From NCBI GenBank assembly GCA_030847615.1, contig JAUMIR010000001.1, positions 162,227,001-162,291,000 of the forward strand: a DNA stretch of 64,000 bases. Direction: 5' to 3'. A program made the position numbers and the translations under genes. The notes under the pieces were generated by a model. The model had not been told where the DNA came from. It saw only the letters and a list, made by a program, of their open reading frames with translations, and did no database searches. Positions 42,059 through 53,590 of the stretch are shown here, one piece after another. Source of the stretch: Gambelia wislizenii. Its lineage: Eukaryota > Chordata > Lepidosauria > Squamata > Crotaphytidae. How positions within the stretch are numbered: position 1 is the stretch's first letter; the number at the start of each line of letters is the position of its first letter.

Positions 42059-43708
42059 AGGTGATGGCGAACCTATGACATGCGTGTCAGCATTGACACG
42101 TGTAGCCATTTGTGTTGACACGTGGCTGTAGGCCTCCTCCCCCCTGCCCCCACCCACAACTTCACCACCCTCCCTAAAGTGGCGATCCGGGCTTCAAAGC
42201 CTCACTTTAGGGAGGGGGGGAGGAAAGTGGCAGGCGGGGCTACGAAGCCCCGGTCACCACTTTAGGGAGGTGGGGGGTGGAGCCTCCCACCCACCTGGCC
42301 ACCACCACCCGAGGCCTGCCGTGCTTCCCCGGAGTCACCTCAGAAAGGCCAGGTAAGGTGGCCGGCGGGCAGGACTCTGCCTGGGAAGGCGGCAGGCGAG
42401 CGGAAGGGTAGCCGCCCGGCCTCTCCCCTCGGAGCTGCCTTGGAAAGGCCGGGGAAGATGGCGGGTGAGCAGGAGGGTGGCCACCCAGCCTCGGAGCTGC
42501 CTCGGAAAAGCCGGGGAAGATGGCAGGCGAGTGGGAGGGTGGCTCCCTGGCCTCTCCCCAGCCTTCCCGAGGTGGCTCCAGGTCTTTGAAGCCTCGGAGC
42601 TGCCTCAGAAAAGCCAGGGAAGATGGCAGGCGAGTGGGAGGGTGTCCCCCCAGCCTCTCCCCAGCCTTCGCAAGGGGGTTTTGTGGCTTTGAAGCCATGG
42701 AGCCACCTCGGGGAGGCTGGGGAAGCTGGAGGGTGAGTGGGAGGGTGGCCACCTGGCCTTTCAGAGGGGGCTCCGTGGCTTTGAAGCCATGGAGCTGCCT
42801 CGCGGAGGCCGGGGAAGGCGGCAGATGGGAGGGAGGGACTCTGCCTGGCCTCTCGCCAGCCTTATCGAGGGGGGTCCGAGGCTTTGAAGCCGCCTTGGAA
42901 AGGCTGGGAAAGGCAGCAGGCAGGTGGGCCTCTTGTTTGAGCCCAGGGCACCGCACGCAGCTTCTCCAATGGGGCCCTCCTAAATAGCTCTGCACAGGGG
43001 AGCTGCCAAAAGAGGGAGGGGGGAAATGCACGTGTGTGTGTGTGTGTGTGTGTGTGCGTGTGCGTGCATGTGCATGGCATTGTGGGGAGGGGGAGTAAGT
43101 GCTGTGAAGGGAAGAAGCCGAGGGTCTAGGAGCCGAGGAGCTGCCTGTGTAATCGCTCCTAGGCTAGCCGGCAACACATGCTCTGCTCTATGGCTAACTC
43201 AGGCTGCCTCCTCGTCTCCAACTCCGCCTTGCTCTCACACTTGCTACCGTGCCCCCCAGCCTTCCTCTACCTCCAGCAGGTAAGTCCACCTCTTTTATAT
43301 CTTTCCCTGCTTCACCCGTGGGTAAGTTATCCCCCCCCAAAAAAATAAACCCATGGGTCAGAGGGAGGATGGGGGAGGTGGGGGGGGAAGTAGTGACGGG
43401 GCCTCCAAAGGTCCCATCACCACTTTCGGGAGCGGGGGCTGTTATTATTCGCAGATTTTTCACATACGCGGGGGTCTTTGGAACCTAACCCCCACGAATG
43501 TGAAGGGATGACTGTACATTTTGATTACTCAGTTGTCACATGAATTGTGACAACTCATTAATTATTAATAAACAATTAATAATATTGTTGACTAAATAAT
43601 AAATATTGCGAGATAGTGTTCTTTTCCTCAAAGTGACACATCACCCGAGTTATGCTCAGTTTTTTGGTGATGTTTGACACACCAAGCTCAAAAGGTTGCC
43701 CATCACTG
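42059..43708. mobile_element. hAT-type element with 8-bp target duplication, carrying a nested GC-rich element
   Basis: TCTTAAAC occurs at 42051-42058 and again at 43709-43716, the 8-bp duplication expected of hAT transposition. The ends are AGGTGATGGCGAACC on the left and the complement of GGTTGCCCATCACTG on the right. Sub-terminal 'tgacacgtg' and 'tgacacacc' blocks are also shared. The 1.65-kb interior is mostly foreign GC-rich repeats (42130-43440), ending in a pogo-like terminus at 43514. There is no transposase. Long frames on both strands in the GC-rich part are compositional. Confidence 0.75.
42130..43514 (-). mobile_element. Nested pogo-like element with GC-rich tandem units
   Basis: The right terminus (43440-43514), read on the minus strand, begins CAGTCATCCCTTCACATTCG and continues with 'gggggttaggttcc'. 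It matches the first 75 bases of the element at 27488, and a TA follows at 43515. The interior units 'ccctaaagtggcgatccggg' and repeated 'ggccggggaagatggc' resemble the interior of that element. The opposite terminus was not found, so the left border is an estimate and the element may be truncated. A (TG)n tract sits at 43030-43068. Confidence 0.5.
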
Positions 43709-43944
43709 TCTTAAACTGATTGGAGCAGCATGCAAAGGCCAGAGTGTGCTGTTGTGAACTGCCTATCAGCATTTGCACAGCTGCCCTCTGAAAAGCAAGT
43801 GTGGCTGGAATTAACAGAAAACCGGTTTGGACCTATGCAGTTTATGACTAACCAACCAAGCAAAAGGGAACTCAACTACCACGAATTATGGCCTGCAAAA
43901 TGCTTGCTAATCTGCCATCCTGCTCTTGCTGCCTAGGACTGCAG

Positions 43945-44165
43945 ATAGAAAGCCAGGGCAGTGCCGTGAGACTGTCAGACTGAAACTCAGAAGATCTAAG
44001 TTAATATCTCCACAGAGACATGAAAGTCATTAGGGATCCTTGAGCCACTTACTCTCTGTCAGGCTGTTAGGCATAACAGAGGATAAAGTGAAGAGTAACA
44101 AGAAGGTGGTGTACACCACGTTGAGGTCTTTGGAAGAAAAGTGGAACATAAATGTTATCTAATGA
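43945..44165 (+). mobile_element. tRNA-derived SINE (squamate type)
   Basis: The order 'cagtgccgtgagactgtcag', 'ctaagttaatatctccac' (decayed B box), 'gagccacttactctctgtca', then 'ggtgtacaccacgttgaggt' and an 'ataaatgttatct' end matches the SINE type at 36925-37128 in reverse. It is diverged. Confidence 0.55.
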
Positions 44166-44189
44166 ATAAGTGTGTGTGTGTATGTGCGT

Positions 44190-44975
44190 GCACGTGCTTT
44201 TAAGTCACCTGTCAACTTATGGCGACTCCATGGATTTCATAAGCTTTTCTTAGCCAAGCTTATATACGGGCACAGTACAAGGTGTTGGTTATAACCTTTA
44301 AAGCCCTGCATGGTTTGGGTCCAACTTATCTCCGGGACCGCCTCCTTCCGTACGACCCTCCCCGCGCACTTCGGTCCTCTGGGAGGAATCTGTTACAGCC
44401 TATGAAAACAAGGCTGTCGGTGACGTCCCAGAGGGCCTTCTCCGCTGCTGCTCCCAGATTATGGAATGGCCTGCTGGACGAGATCCGTCTTATTACCACC
44501 TTAGACAGCTTTTAAAAAGCTGTCAAGACGGATCTTTTCCGGCAGGCCTTTCCTGAATAACTATCCCGGCCCATGACTCGGCTGTCCTCCCTGAGCTGTA
44601 ATCAGATTTTTTAAAAAAACTATTGTATGTTTTAATCTTTTTCTAATCTATGTATTTTTAATTTACTGCATGTTTTCAATCTTTTATAATTTAATATTAT
44701 TTTAAGGGGGGGGTGGACTAGGGTACTGGGACTATGGAGTTTTTATATTGTAAGCCGCCCCGATTGCGTTGCAGAGGGGCGGGATAGAAATAAAATTTTA
44801 TTATTATTATTATATTATTATCCTCAGAGGTGACTAGTTCCATCCTCTGAAATATATAGCCTACAGTACCTGGTATTCACTGGCGGTCTCCCATCCAAGT
44901 ACCAACAAGGGCCACCCTGCTGAGCTTCCAAGATCAGATGGGATCTGATCCCTTTAGGGTATTTAGGCCCTGGCT
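44190..44975 (-). mobile_element. 5S-rRNA-derived SINE split by an L2 insertion
   Basis: The BovB-like tail is at 44195-44258 ('gtcacctgtcaacttatggc' as complement). The 5S head is at 44819-44970 ('ggtctcccatccaagtacca', 'cttccaagatcagatgggat'). Together they make one minus-strand copy interrupted by the L2 at 44259-44818. Confidence 0.85.
44259..44818 (+). mobile_element. L2 LINE 3' end inserted in a SINE
   Basis: The frame at 44282-44515 gives L-V-I-T-F-K-A-L-H-G-L-G-P-T-Y-L, L-L-P-Y-D-P-P-R-A-L-R, and R-A-F-S-A-A-A-P-R-L-W-N, the conserved end of L2 ORF2. The 3' UTR holds 'ttatattgtaagccgccccg' and ends in (ATT)n. It is the best preserved L2 end here and the reference for the tail inserted at 16218. 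Confidence 0.85.
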
Positions 44976-45345
44976 CACTTTTTAAAAAGTTGAAAGGTTT
45001 TCCTTACATTGTATGTTCAATGACTCAATAAATATATATCAAGAGCAAGAGATTTACTGTTTGCAAATCTCATAAATAATGTTTGCCACATGATATCGTG
45101 TACTGCGATTTTGAACATTTAAGAGTATTACTTTCAGGGCTGTTAGCCAATCTGCTGCTGAACTCCTGAAAATCCAGCTAACGAGACAGCATTTGCCCAT
45201 CATCAACCACACATCATCAATATATTCCAGTCATATAAATTATGTGGAACCTGGAACCTACTAATCACAAACAGGATTAAGCCAAATGTTCTAGCCTGTA
45301 AGTCAATGACAGAAGTTTTAATGGTCACCTGGCTCATTAAATATA

Positions 45346-45574
45346 CAGTCGTCCCTCTATATCCACGGATTTGATATTCATGGATTTAAGTATTCAGGGC
45401 TTGAAAATATTCTTTAAAAAATAATAATCCCAAAAGAAAATCTTGATTTTCCCATCTTATATAAGGGACACCATTTTGCTATGCCATTGCATATAATGAG
45501 ATTGGGTATTCTCAGATTTTGGTATCCACAGGGAGTCCTGGAACCAAAGCCCAGCGAATATGAAGGGACAACTG
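45346..45574. mobile_element. Pogo/Tigger-like MITE, 229 bp
   Basis: TA-flanked, with ends CAGTCGTCCCTCTATATCC and the complement of GGGACAACTG. The interior is nearly the same as the copy at 5447-5681. Confidence 0.8.
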
Positions 45575-45589
45575 TACTGTTCTTTGAAC

Positions 45590-48240
45590 ACAAAGAAAAC
45601 TGTGGAGGCCTATGAAAGTGTCCAGACTGTGCCGTGAGCACTGGCCTGGAGAAAGAGTCAGGACCAATGAGCAATCAGTATTTGAGGATAAATCTGAAGG
45701 TAAATCGGAAAGTCAAGTCAGGACCAAAAAGCATGACCAGAAAGTTAGCATGCCCTACTACCCCTCACCACAAGATTCCATAACTGGACATATCGGACAA
45801 TTTTCGGGGTCATGTTGGCAGTAAAGTTAGGCAGACTCGAGCAGTCAAAGGTCATGATGACCTGAGATGTGTCTAGAAATATAATAGTGGGAAAGCCCAA
45901 GTTAGGATTATGCAGAAAGCCCTGCAATGGGTTTATGCTAACAACCCAGTCATTAAGGGGTATATGCTAATCCTTTCTCCCAGCTCTGGTCGTTTTTTGC
46001 AGAAAGGCTTTTGGTTCAGATTTTCCCCCAATGGAAGGAGTTCGATTTACTCATTATCACAAAACCTCAGCCAGCAGAATAGACCGTGTGAGAACAGTGA
46101 AGGAAATAAAGGTGGAAAAGTACACTCTTATGATCACTCCTTGGTCAGATCATGGGCTCTTGGCTGTAGAGTTCAGTATAGGTCAGGTTTACCCCAAAGG
46201 AAGACCTCTCTGGAGGTTGCACCCTAAATTTTTGGAAGATATGGCATGTAAAGAGCACATCGTCTCAGCACTAGCTATCCTGTGTAAAATTAGTTTGGAC
46301 AAGAGCATCTTGGGGATCCAAATCCTGCGTCCGTTGGACAGTTTGTGGTTGGTTCAATGTGAATCTGTTAAATTTGTTGCCCATGCTGATGATGTGTCCC
46401 TCTTGGTTAAGGACAGGATGGAAGTTAGAAAGATTAAAGATGCTTTTGAGGCCTACGGTCGAGTTTCTGGTGCTCGACTTAACATGGAAAAGAGTTTTTT
46501 GATCAGGATTTTTGCTGCAGAGGACAAGATGGCAGCTATTCCTCTAAAGGACATAGTTGGAGAAAAGGAAGGGTGGCAAGCAGAGCAAGAGGCAAAGATG
46601 GATAGGGTGAAGATCCTGGGGCTGAATTTTGCGGTGGCTCCGAAAGGATGGAAAGAAAATTGGTATCGCTGGTTGGAAAAAGTGAAAGAGAGGGTGGCCC
46701 TCTGGCAGAGATGGAAGCTGACCATTTACCAGAGAGCCGCTTTTGTAAATACCTACCTGCTTCCGGTGGCAGCCAACTTGGCGGCTATTTTCCCGCCTCC
46801 AGATTCAGTGATTAAAGAAGCCGATCGAGTTCTCTTCAAGTTCCTTTGGGGAATGGCCACATTCCCCCTGGCAAGGGCAGTGGCTTATGGGCAGGTAGAA
46901 CAAGGAGGCCTGGACTTCCCAGCCCTGGGACCCAAGTTCATCGCCATCTTTTCTGCTCAAAACTTTGGGAAAGTTTCTCTGTTACAAAAGGGTCAGATTC
47001 AACCTCAGGCTTGGCTAGTTTTGTTTTGTGAGTGCTGGATAGGGACTAGATGGGGAAAGACTTGCTGGGAGGAAGGCTCATTAAGTTTTAGGTTTTCTTT
47101 GCCTGAAAAATTGAAAGCACCAGATTATTTGAAAGAGTTTGTTTTTTACATAAAGAAATATAGAATTCATGCTGAGGAGTTGAAGGGGGAAGACAGACCA
47201 GGTCAGAGCATCAAGAGAAGTTTGTACAGGAAAATAGTGGAGGAGATTTATGTTAACCCGTTTTTGCAAAAGCATCAGGCCAAACTAGATTTATCAGAAT
47301 ACCTAAATCACCAGACTAACCCAATTGAGTATTTCATGGACAAAAGGGTCCCCAAAAAGTTGTGGGACTTGAGGTGGAGATTCTACCATCAGGTTCTTAA
47401 TCTGAGGGGAAAGAAACCATGGACCGCAGAGGAAGAGCAAACTTGTCCTCGTCTGAAATGTAAAAAGGCTGAGATTTTGAGTGGCGTGGCACAAAAGGAG
47501 ACAATCAGACATTTTGTCCAGGACTACCCGAGTGCCCGGGAAACATGGGAGGAGGTGGCCCGGGTCCTGGATTGGCCAGATTTGGCACAGCAGGCTTGGG
47601 AGACAATACTTTCGGGGACTGAACCTCCAGAGGGTGTCAGGGGACCCAGAAAGTCAGTGGGCCAAAAGAGGAAGAAGAAGGAGCCTGGTTCCATGGCTGA
47701 GTTTTTGGAAAGTGCCCTGGTCCACGGTGCACCTGGTCAACCTCTATGTGATGTTAGGGTTAATTTCCCAGAGACAAAAGGAGGTGAAAAGTCAAAATCT
47801 GCAGGATGTAAAAGGCACTGCCTATTATGTGAAGAACGTAACTGAAAATTTAGCTCTGAGTGAAAAAGAGAAATTGCCAAGCTATCGTTGGAAAAAGTTT
47901 TGGCCGTGGTTTAGTGAGACAACCCCAGCAATAACATAAAATGATATTTTAAATAAGTATTTTTGTATTGTTTTGTATTATTATTTTTAATTAATCTTTT
48001 ATTGATTTTTTCATTAACAAATGGGTATAAATGTAATGTGTAAATATAATGTGATAATAGCGTGTTTAGATTAAGAGGAAAAATACATTAGTGTTAGGAT
48101 AGATTTATTTTTGCATTATTAAGAAAAGAGGAAAACAATTAGTATTATTTTTGCGTTGTTGTTATGGCCTTTTGCGGTCGGGTGTATTTTTTAGTAGAAT
48201 GGTCTCATTCCAATAAAAATTCCAAAATTCCAATCCTAAC
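45590..48240 (+). mobile_element. Tx1/L1-type LINE, internally deleted
   Basis: Degraded upstream coding sequence (45590-46030) is followed by a 604-codon frame (46031-47845) and an AT-rich 3' UTR that ends around 48240 with 'ccaataaaaattccaaaatt'. The frame begins with the end of the apurinic endonuclease (S-R-I-D-R-V, then S-D-H-G-L-L-A-V). It jumps to the reverse transcriptase catalytic box H-A-D-D-V-S-L-L-V and then runs to the C-terminus. Confidence 0.75.
46031..47845 (+). pseudogene. Tx1/L1-like ORF2 with early RT deleted, frame kept
   Basis: Residues about 15-60 hold the endonuclease end (S-R-I-D-R-V; the catalytic S-D-H box near residue 40). Residues about 60-110 look like a junction. 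The box A-H-A-D-D lies at about 117-121, followed by L-N-M-E-K-S and W-K-L-T-I-Y-Q-R-A-A-F, then the long C-terminal region with F-L-W-G and E-Q-G-G-L-D-F-P. A normal ORF2 of this type has several hundred residues between the endonuclease and the A-D-D box, so the RT fingers and motif A are missing. The protein cannot polymerise. The tail (K-R-H-C-L-L-C-E-E-R) is short in cysteines. Confidence 0.7.
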
Positions 48241-49463
48241 TAACTGTGTTACAGCCAAGGTGTGATATGGCTGGACCTCGTCATTCTCTTCTTTGCTGTG
48301 CCACCTCAGATGCCGGTCTGAATATCTTCACTGCACTGAACTCTCTTCTCCTCGAGACTGCTAACTATTCACAGACCTTTCTCTCTCTAACCAACCTTTC
48401 AGCCTTACTCTGCTATAGCCTTGTATGGTCCATAAGAACATACGTCGTGTATGTTAGTTTACTTTCTGTATTACCTTATTCCACTTTAATTGGAGCCTCC
48501 TCTACAGTTAGCACTGGTATACATAAGTGGAAAGATCCCCAATGTTACCTTCCTCTCGCAGGCCTCCTATCTGAGCTAAAAATTTCCCCAAATATTAAAG
48601 GAGGTTTTGGCATCATGGGTGGGACTCTATCGTACCCCTCACCTCTTAGAGTAACAAGAAGACTACAGTTTACCTGGAACAGGAAGCCCTTTGTATACCT
48701 TCCTGCCCACTACCCAGCCTGGATGAGCAAGTCAGTCTTGAAAATAATTTAATGAGAAGGCTGCTCTATCCTGCAGTTCAGGGACTCAGCATATGACAGG
48801 ACACCATATATAATGGTGCTGTTGCAGTGCTAAGACACCCTGTTCCTGCCAAGGAAGACATCTATCTGGGTAGGCAGGCTGTTGCGGCCCAGGTTGGTTA
48901 CTATGGTGGTACCATTAATTAAACCATGTTTCCAAACTGGATGAAACATGGTTGGGGGCAATATTTACTCCAGCCTATAACTGTTTAATCTGTTTAGAAG
49001 GCCTAACCAAAGAACTATATTAGGATCATTCAACTGAATAAGCTACACTCCTGCTATCATTTCTGCAGTAAGACAGTGGGTAAGAAAACCAGCAGATGAT
49101 GCACCACATGTGGGCAACATGCATCCAATGACTACTACAGCATCCAAGTGACATACTTCCAGTTACCTGCAAAACTGGAAGAACTGGATATTTCTCTCTG
49201 TGTTCAGATATTGGGAGAGAAAATTGTCCTTTAACACCATGAACATTGTCTTCTTGCAAATAAATAAGTTTTTCCCCCTTTAGGGTGTTGTGTGTATTTT
49301 CTAATGGGGGGCTCATTTGTTGTTTCTATTGTTTTTAGATAGAAAGAATTGAAGTCATATTTTTAAGACAGTGAAATTATATAGGTTACATATTTGTACA
49401 GTAAAACAAGGGCTGACAGCTGTTTAAAGTGAATAATATATTTCATGACTGTGTGTCTTCTGG
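48241..49463. other. No gene or repeat recognised (MEI4 intron)
   Basis: A 168-codon plus-strand frame (48246-48752) has the look of translated C/T-rich DNA and no known domain, although a decayed repeat cannot be excluded. Confidence 0.35.
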
Positions 49464-50053
49464 TTCTGGGGAGATTATCAGATGCAGCTAATGTGGTGCC
49501 ATAACGACGCCAGCAGAATGCAAAAGGATGCCAATATCAGATGACGTTGTCCTTTTGCGTTCCGCTGGGGTTACTATGTTGTTCTATTTAATTGATGGGG
49601 CAAACCATCAATAGATCACCTGTTCTGTTTCTGTGCTGGCATCTGAAACCTCATGCCGTTGTCCTGCTGTGAATACAGTGTCACTGGGCGATCCTGCCAG
49701 AACGCTTCCGGGTGGGATCATGAAAACAAGGTAGGCTTATCCTCTTTTTAGGAACCTCCCTGGGTTGTTATTTATTTATTTATTTTAGTTTGTTTCTGTG
49801 CTTGGTGTAACTTTTTGTGTGTGTTCTTTTTCTTTTTGAATTTCCTACGCTCACATCTTCTTGTGAGAATGGGCTGGATTTCAATCCAGGAAGTGAATGG
49901 AGCTCCAATAGAGCTCCATTCATGCCTGGGCTGCCTTTGGACGGAAGAGAAGGTAAGTTGATGAGGAGGGTTATTGTGCCAGGACAGGGATGGGATTGGA
50001 GATTGTGGGACAGGAACACTTTTTGCGTTCCTGTCTGATAATCTCCTGGGTGT
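49464..50053. mobile_element. Hairpin-rich small DNA element
   Basis: Terminal repeats read CTGGGGAGATTATCAGA (49467) and the complement of TCTGATAATCTCCTGGG (50034). Inside are at least three strong hairpins: 49509-49569 (ccagcagaatgcaaaagga facing tccttttgcgttccgctgg), 49898-49922 (aatggagctc facing gagctccatt, 5-base loop), and 50009-50035 (gacaggaac facing gttcctgtc). The family is unknown. There is no transposase frame. Confidence 0.5.
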
Positions 50054-50867
50054 CACTTTATTGTGAAATACTCTTGATTCCTGAACCCAGAAACATTCCT
50101 GTGTAGAAAAGGGTTTTGTTATTTTACCTGCAATACACTGGGGTTAGAAAATAACTCAGAAGTTATTCAATGCAGGCTTTAAAAAAAAATCCACATGGAT
50201 GAGGATTAATGGGTATCCTCATATAATAAAAATATATGGGTTCCCATATTTAAGTGTGTTTTGCTTTAAAATGTATTAATCCTTTTACTAAAAACTGAAA
50301 TTCAAGTTCAGGCTAGATTTTTATACACTTCTTGATGAGGAACATGTTTTCAATCCCAACTGTAAAAGAACAAGGGAGCGTTTTAAATTATATATCAAAT
50401 CTACCAACCTCACAAAAATGAGTAGCTCAAGTCCAAGAAGAAAGGTAGTGAAAATGAGGGTCAAGTTAAAGGTGCATATCTAATAAATCAATTTCACAGG
50501 GACTACTACAAGGCTGAATTATTATATTTCTGTTCATATTTGCCACTTGAAAAGCATGCTATTTATGTATAATTTATTTTAAAATTAGTTTCTCTGAATC
50601 CATAAAGCGGCCTCTCTTGATAAAAGTGATCTGAAATTGAAAAATATGCATCTAATAGTAAGTATGTTGAAGGAGGCAAGAGTGCCAGAACTGTTCATGT
50701 ATATATTATTCAAAGGTCCATAAAATGTTCTCTAAGTTATGCAAATTTTCCTCAATTTTAATTTTTTTTCCCAAACAGTAGTAGTAGTAGCAGTAATTCA
50801 TCTCCAAATGTATTGAAGATACTCATTCAATTTTCTCTTTATTCTATTTACTTCTCTTACTTTAGGG
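50054..50867. other. No gene or repeat recognised (MEI4 intron)
   Basis: AT-rich, no coding signature. Confidence 0.35.
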
Positions 50868-51000
50868 TCAGGGAAAATGCTGTCCTCCAGATGTTGCTAG
50901 ACTGCAGTTCCCATGAACACTAGCCAGTATAGCTAATGCTGAGGAATGCTGGGAACTGCAGTCCAACAACATCTGGAAGACCATACTTTGCCCACCCCTG
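50868..51000. mobile_element. hAT-type MITE
   Basis: Arms 'gtcctccagatgttgctaga' and 'tccaacaacatctggaagac' face each other around 'gcagttcccatgaacactag'. It ends 'tgcccacccctg', the canonical terminus of the family. Confidence 0.75.
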
Positions 51001-52627
51001 CTACTTTTTTTTTTTTTAACCATGCTTTGTCCCTCTTAGTCTGTTCCCAAATTATCAGTAGAAATTCCCATGCAAAAAATCTGGTACCTGGATTAGAGGT
51101 TGTTGTTTTGCTTTTAGGGATCTTGTTCATCCCTACTTTAATTAGGTGGGCTAAATGCAGCAGGTTGCAAATGACTGAGAGATAAACCATACTATAATGC
51201 ATAGATAATAATTTTAAGCAACCTCTTTTGCTACAATAAAGAAATGGAAACACTAAAAACTTGAAGGGTAAATGTATGTATGCTTTTAACAAAGGCACTC
51301 CAGGGGTGCTGGGTTGCTTTTCCTATGTATTCTGCAGTATGTATTTATTTGGCATTAACCCAACAACTTGGCCAAGGAATCCATTTTGTTTTGGAGTGCA
51401 TAGCTTGAATAGCTTCTGGGAATCAGAATATTGCAGAGATTTAAGAGCCACAGTATATATGTCCCTCAGCCACCATTAAATAAAGGGAGTTTTTCCTTAT
51501 GTCTGAAAAAACATGTGAACACCTGTGTGATTAGCTTACCACCACCCAGCCAACTATCCCACAAGGCAGCCTTTGGCTGATCAAAAGTCATGGTATGGAA
51601 AATTATTCAATCCTGAAGCACCTTTACTTCCTAGACAATTCAAACCAAAGCAATCCTGAAGGTAATTTTTCTTTTCAATACCTGAATGGTGTTATGCTAC
51701 TATGAATGGACAGTAAGTAAGAAGCAAGGAACCACACCTGTGCTTTCACTGTTTTGACCTATTCTGAGTCTAATGTCTAAGTCATATTCATTCTACCTTC
51801 TGGTTTGATCTTCATAATTTCCTTGGAGTGCAAGAAGTTATTTGTTCTTTCTTTTTGGGGGACATCTCTGACATGGTGCTGCTTAGCTCTGAAAGTAAAT
51901 CCAGGGCCTGCTAGGCTTTTGTTACTCTTTCCTATCACAGTTTTCTGTTCTACTCTTTTGTTCTACATTCCTCATTGCAATTTCCTACTGAACTGCCTTA
52001 TTGTTCTATGTGCCCTTGCACACCCAGACAAAATGGTTAACCAACCCTAGTGAAGTGCCCAATGAGTCCCAGGACTGGGTTACATATAAGCAGAGGCAGA
52101 TTCACTTTCATAGCCGTGTGAACATGTTCTGACCCCTATGTAAGTTATCAGCTTTGAGTGTAAGGGAGGTAGTCAAGGACTGAGCTTAAAGTATTGGGAA
52201 ATGGCTACCAAGAAGTCAAAATCACCACTCGGCATCTCATCCTTTGACTCATTCAGGACATTGTAATTCTCAAGAATAACCAGGAAGCTTGAGGCTAATG
52301 TCCCATTGTTGAAAATCTGGAAATCTGAAGGTAGTCTGTGCCCACAACATTTTTGTGGTGATGTTGAATTCTTCTTCCTCTCAATCAAGCACTTATAGCT
52401 GATCCTGTTCATCTCTTTTTCTTTTCTCCCAATTCCATCCATTTCCACATGTCCCACTCCCTTCCCTGGCCCACAACTACTGGTATCATCAACCTATGAG
52501 ATCCCTTGAGCTGCCATTTCTGTAGAACCACCCACTCAACAACACTACTCAGCAACCCCTCACCCCCGCAAATCTTCACCTTTCTCTATTAAGTCTATTA
52601 GAACTGGTACAGCAGTCCATCTACAAG
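51001..52627. other. No gene or repeat recognised (MEI4 intron)
   Basis: No repeat family or exon was identified. The frames present are short. Confidence 0.35.
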
Positions 52628-52745
52628 GACAGGGATAGTCTATGGCCCTCCAGAACCCCAGCAATCCCTCTCCATTGGCTATGCTGGTTAGCAATAGTGG
52701 AAGCTGTAGTGCAACAACAGTTGGGAGGGGTACAAGTTGCCCACT
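52628..52745. mobile_element. hAT-type MITE
   Basis: Starts 'cagggatagtctatggccct' and ends 'ggtacaagttgcccac', with interior 'tctccattggctatgctggt'. It is diverged. Confidence 0.6.
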
Positions 52746-53096
52746 TTCTGCGAGATTTCTGGAATTCCTCAGTGGCCCACACATTAAGAAAGAGGGGGCA
52801 TCGTAGGCCTAATATTGTGAACATTTGTAGTGAAATGGGAACATATTCCTCTGGGCTACACTTTTACATCAACAAGTAAGAGAACTGACCTGTCAGTAAT
52901 TTAGTGGAAAACAGAAGCAATGCCACTAACACTGGTAGTTCCAAATTTTGAAACCTTTCACAAAAAGTTCACCATACATTGGTGTGCTAAACTCTGACAC
53001 AAACAGAAGCGTTGCATGTGACCTTTCATCCATATTGGCTCTTTGTTAATCAGAGATAAAGAGGTTTGAATCACTTTCTACATACAGTATTATCGG

Positions 53097-53590
53097 CAAG
53101 CAGGGATCACCAGCATTGAGGCCATGATATTGAGAACACAGCTGCGCTGGGCAGGGCACATTTCTAGGATGGAGGACCATTGCCTCCCCAAAATACTACT
53201 CTACGGTGAACTCGCCACGGGTCATCGTAAGAGGGGCGCTCCAAAAAAGCGATACAAAGACTCCCTGAAACAACATCTCAGGCTCGGTCAAATTGATCAC
53301 CAACAGTGGTCCGCCCTGGCCTCACATCGGGAGGCATGGAGACGTACTATCCACAATGCTGCAGCCTTATTTGAGAACTCACGACGAACAAGTCTTGAAG
53401 AGAAACGACAACGCAGAAAGAATCACAACCCCAAAACATCACCCAAGGAGACCTTCTGCTGTGCTTTTTGCAACCGGACTTGTTTATCTCGGATTGGCCT
53501 TTTTAGTCATCAGCGCGCTTGCAGAAAGCGCAGGATGAGTCCTTCCTGAATCTTCGTTTGCGAAGAAAAGCCAGAGAGAGAGAGAGATTA
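53097..53590 (+). mobile_element. RTE-like LINE 3' end
   Basis: A 141-codon frame (53124-53549) covers the last part of the same ORF found at 38140-39690: W-A-G-H-I-S-R-M-E-D-H-C, G-A-P-K-K-R-Y-K-D-S-L-K, then C-A-F-C-N-R-T-C and F-S-H-Q-R-A-C, which form an intact C2HC/C2H2-like terminal finger. The frame is uninterrupted here, unlike the longer copy. A (GA)n tail ends the element. It is strongly 5' truncated. Confidence 0.85.

Noticed and set aside
42240..43031. 263-codon minus-strand frame and several overlapping long frames in GC-rich DNA
   Set aside because: They arise from GC-rich tandem repeats where stop codons are rare, and are open on both strands. No real protein features.
48246..48752. 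168-codon plus-strand frame after the Tx1-like element
   Set aside because: No recognisable domain; the composition resembles translated non-coding DNA. Kept only as unassigned.
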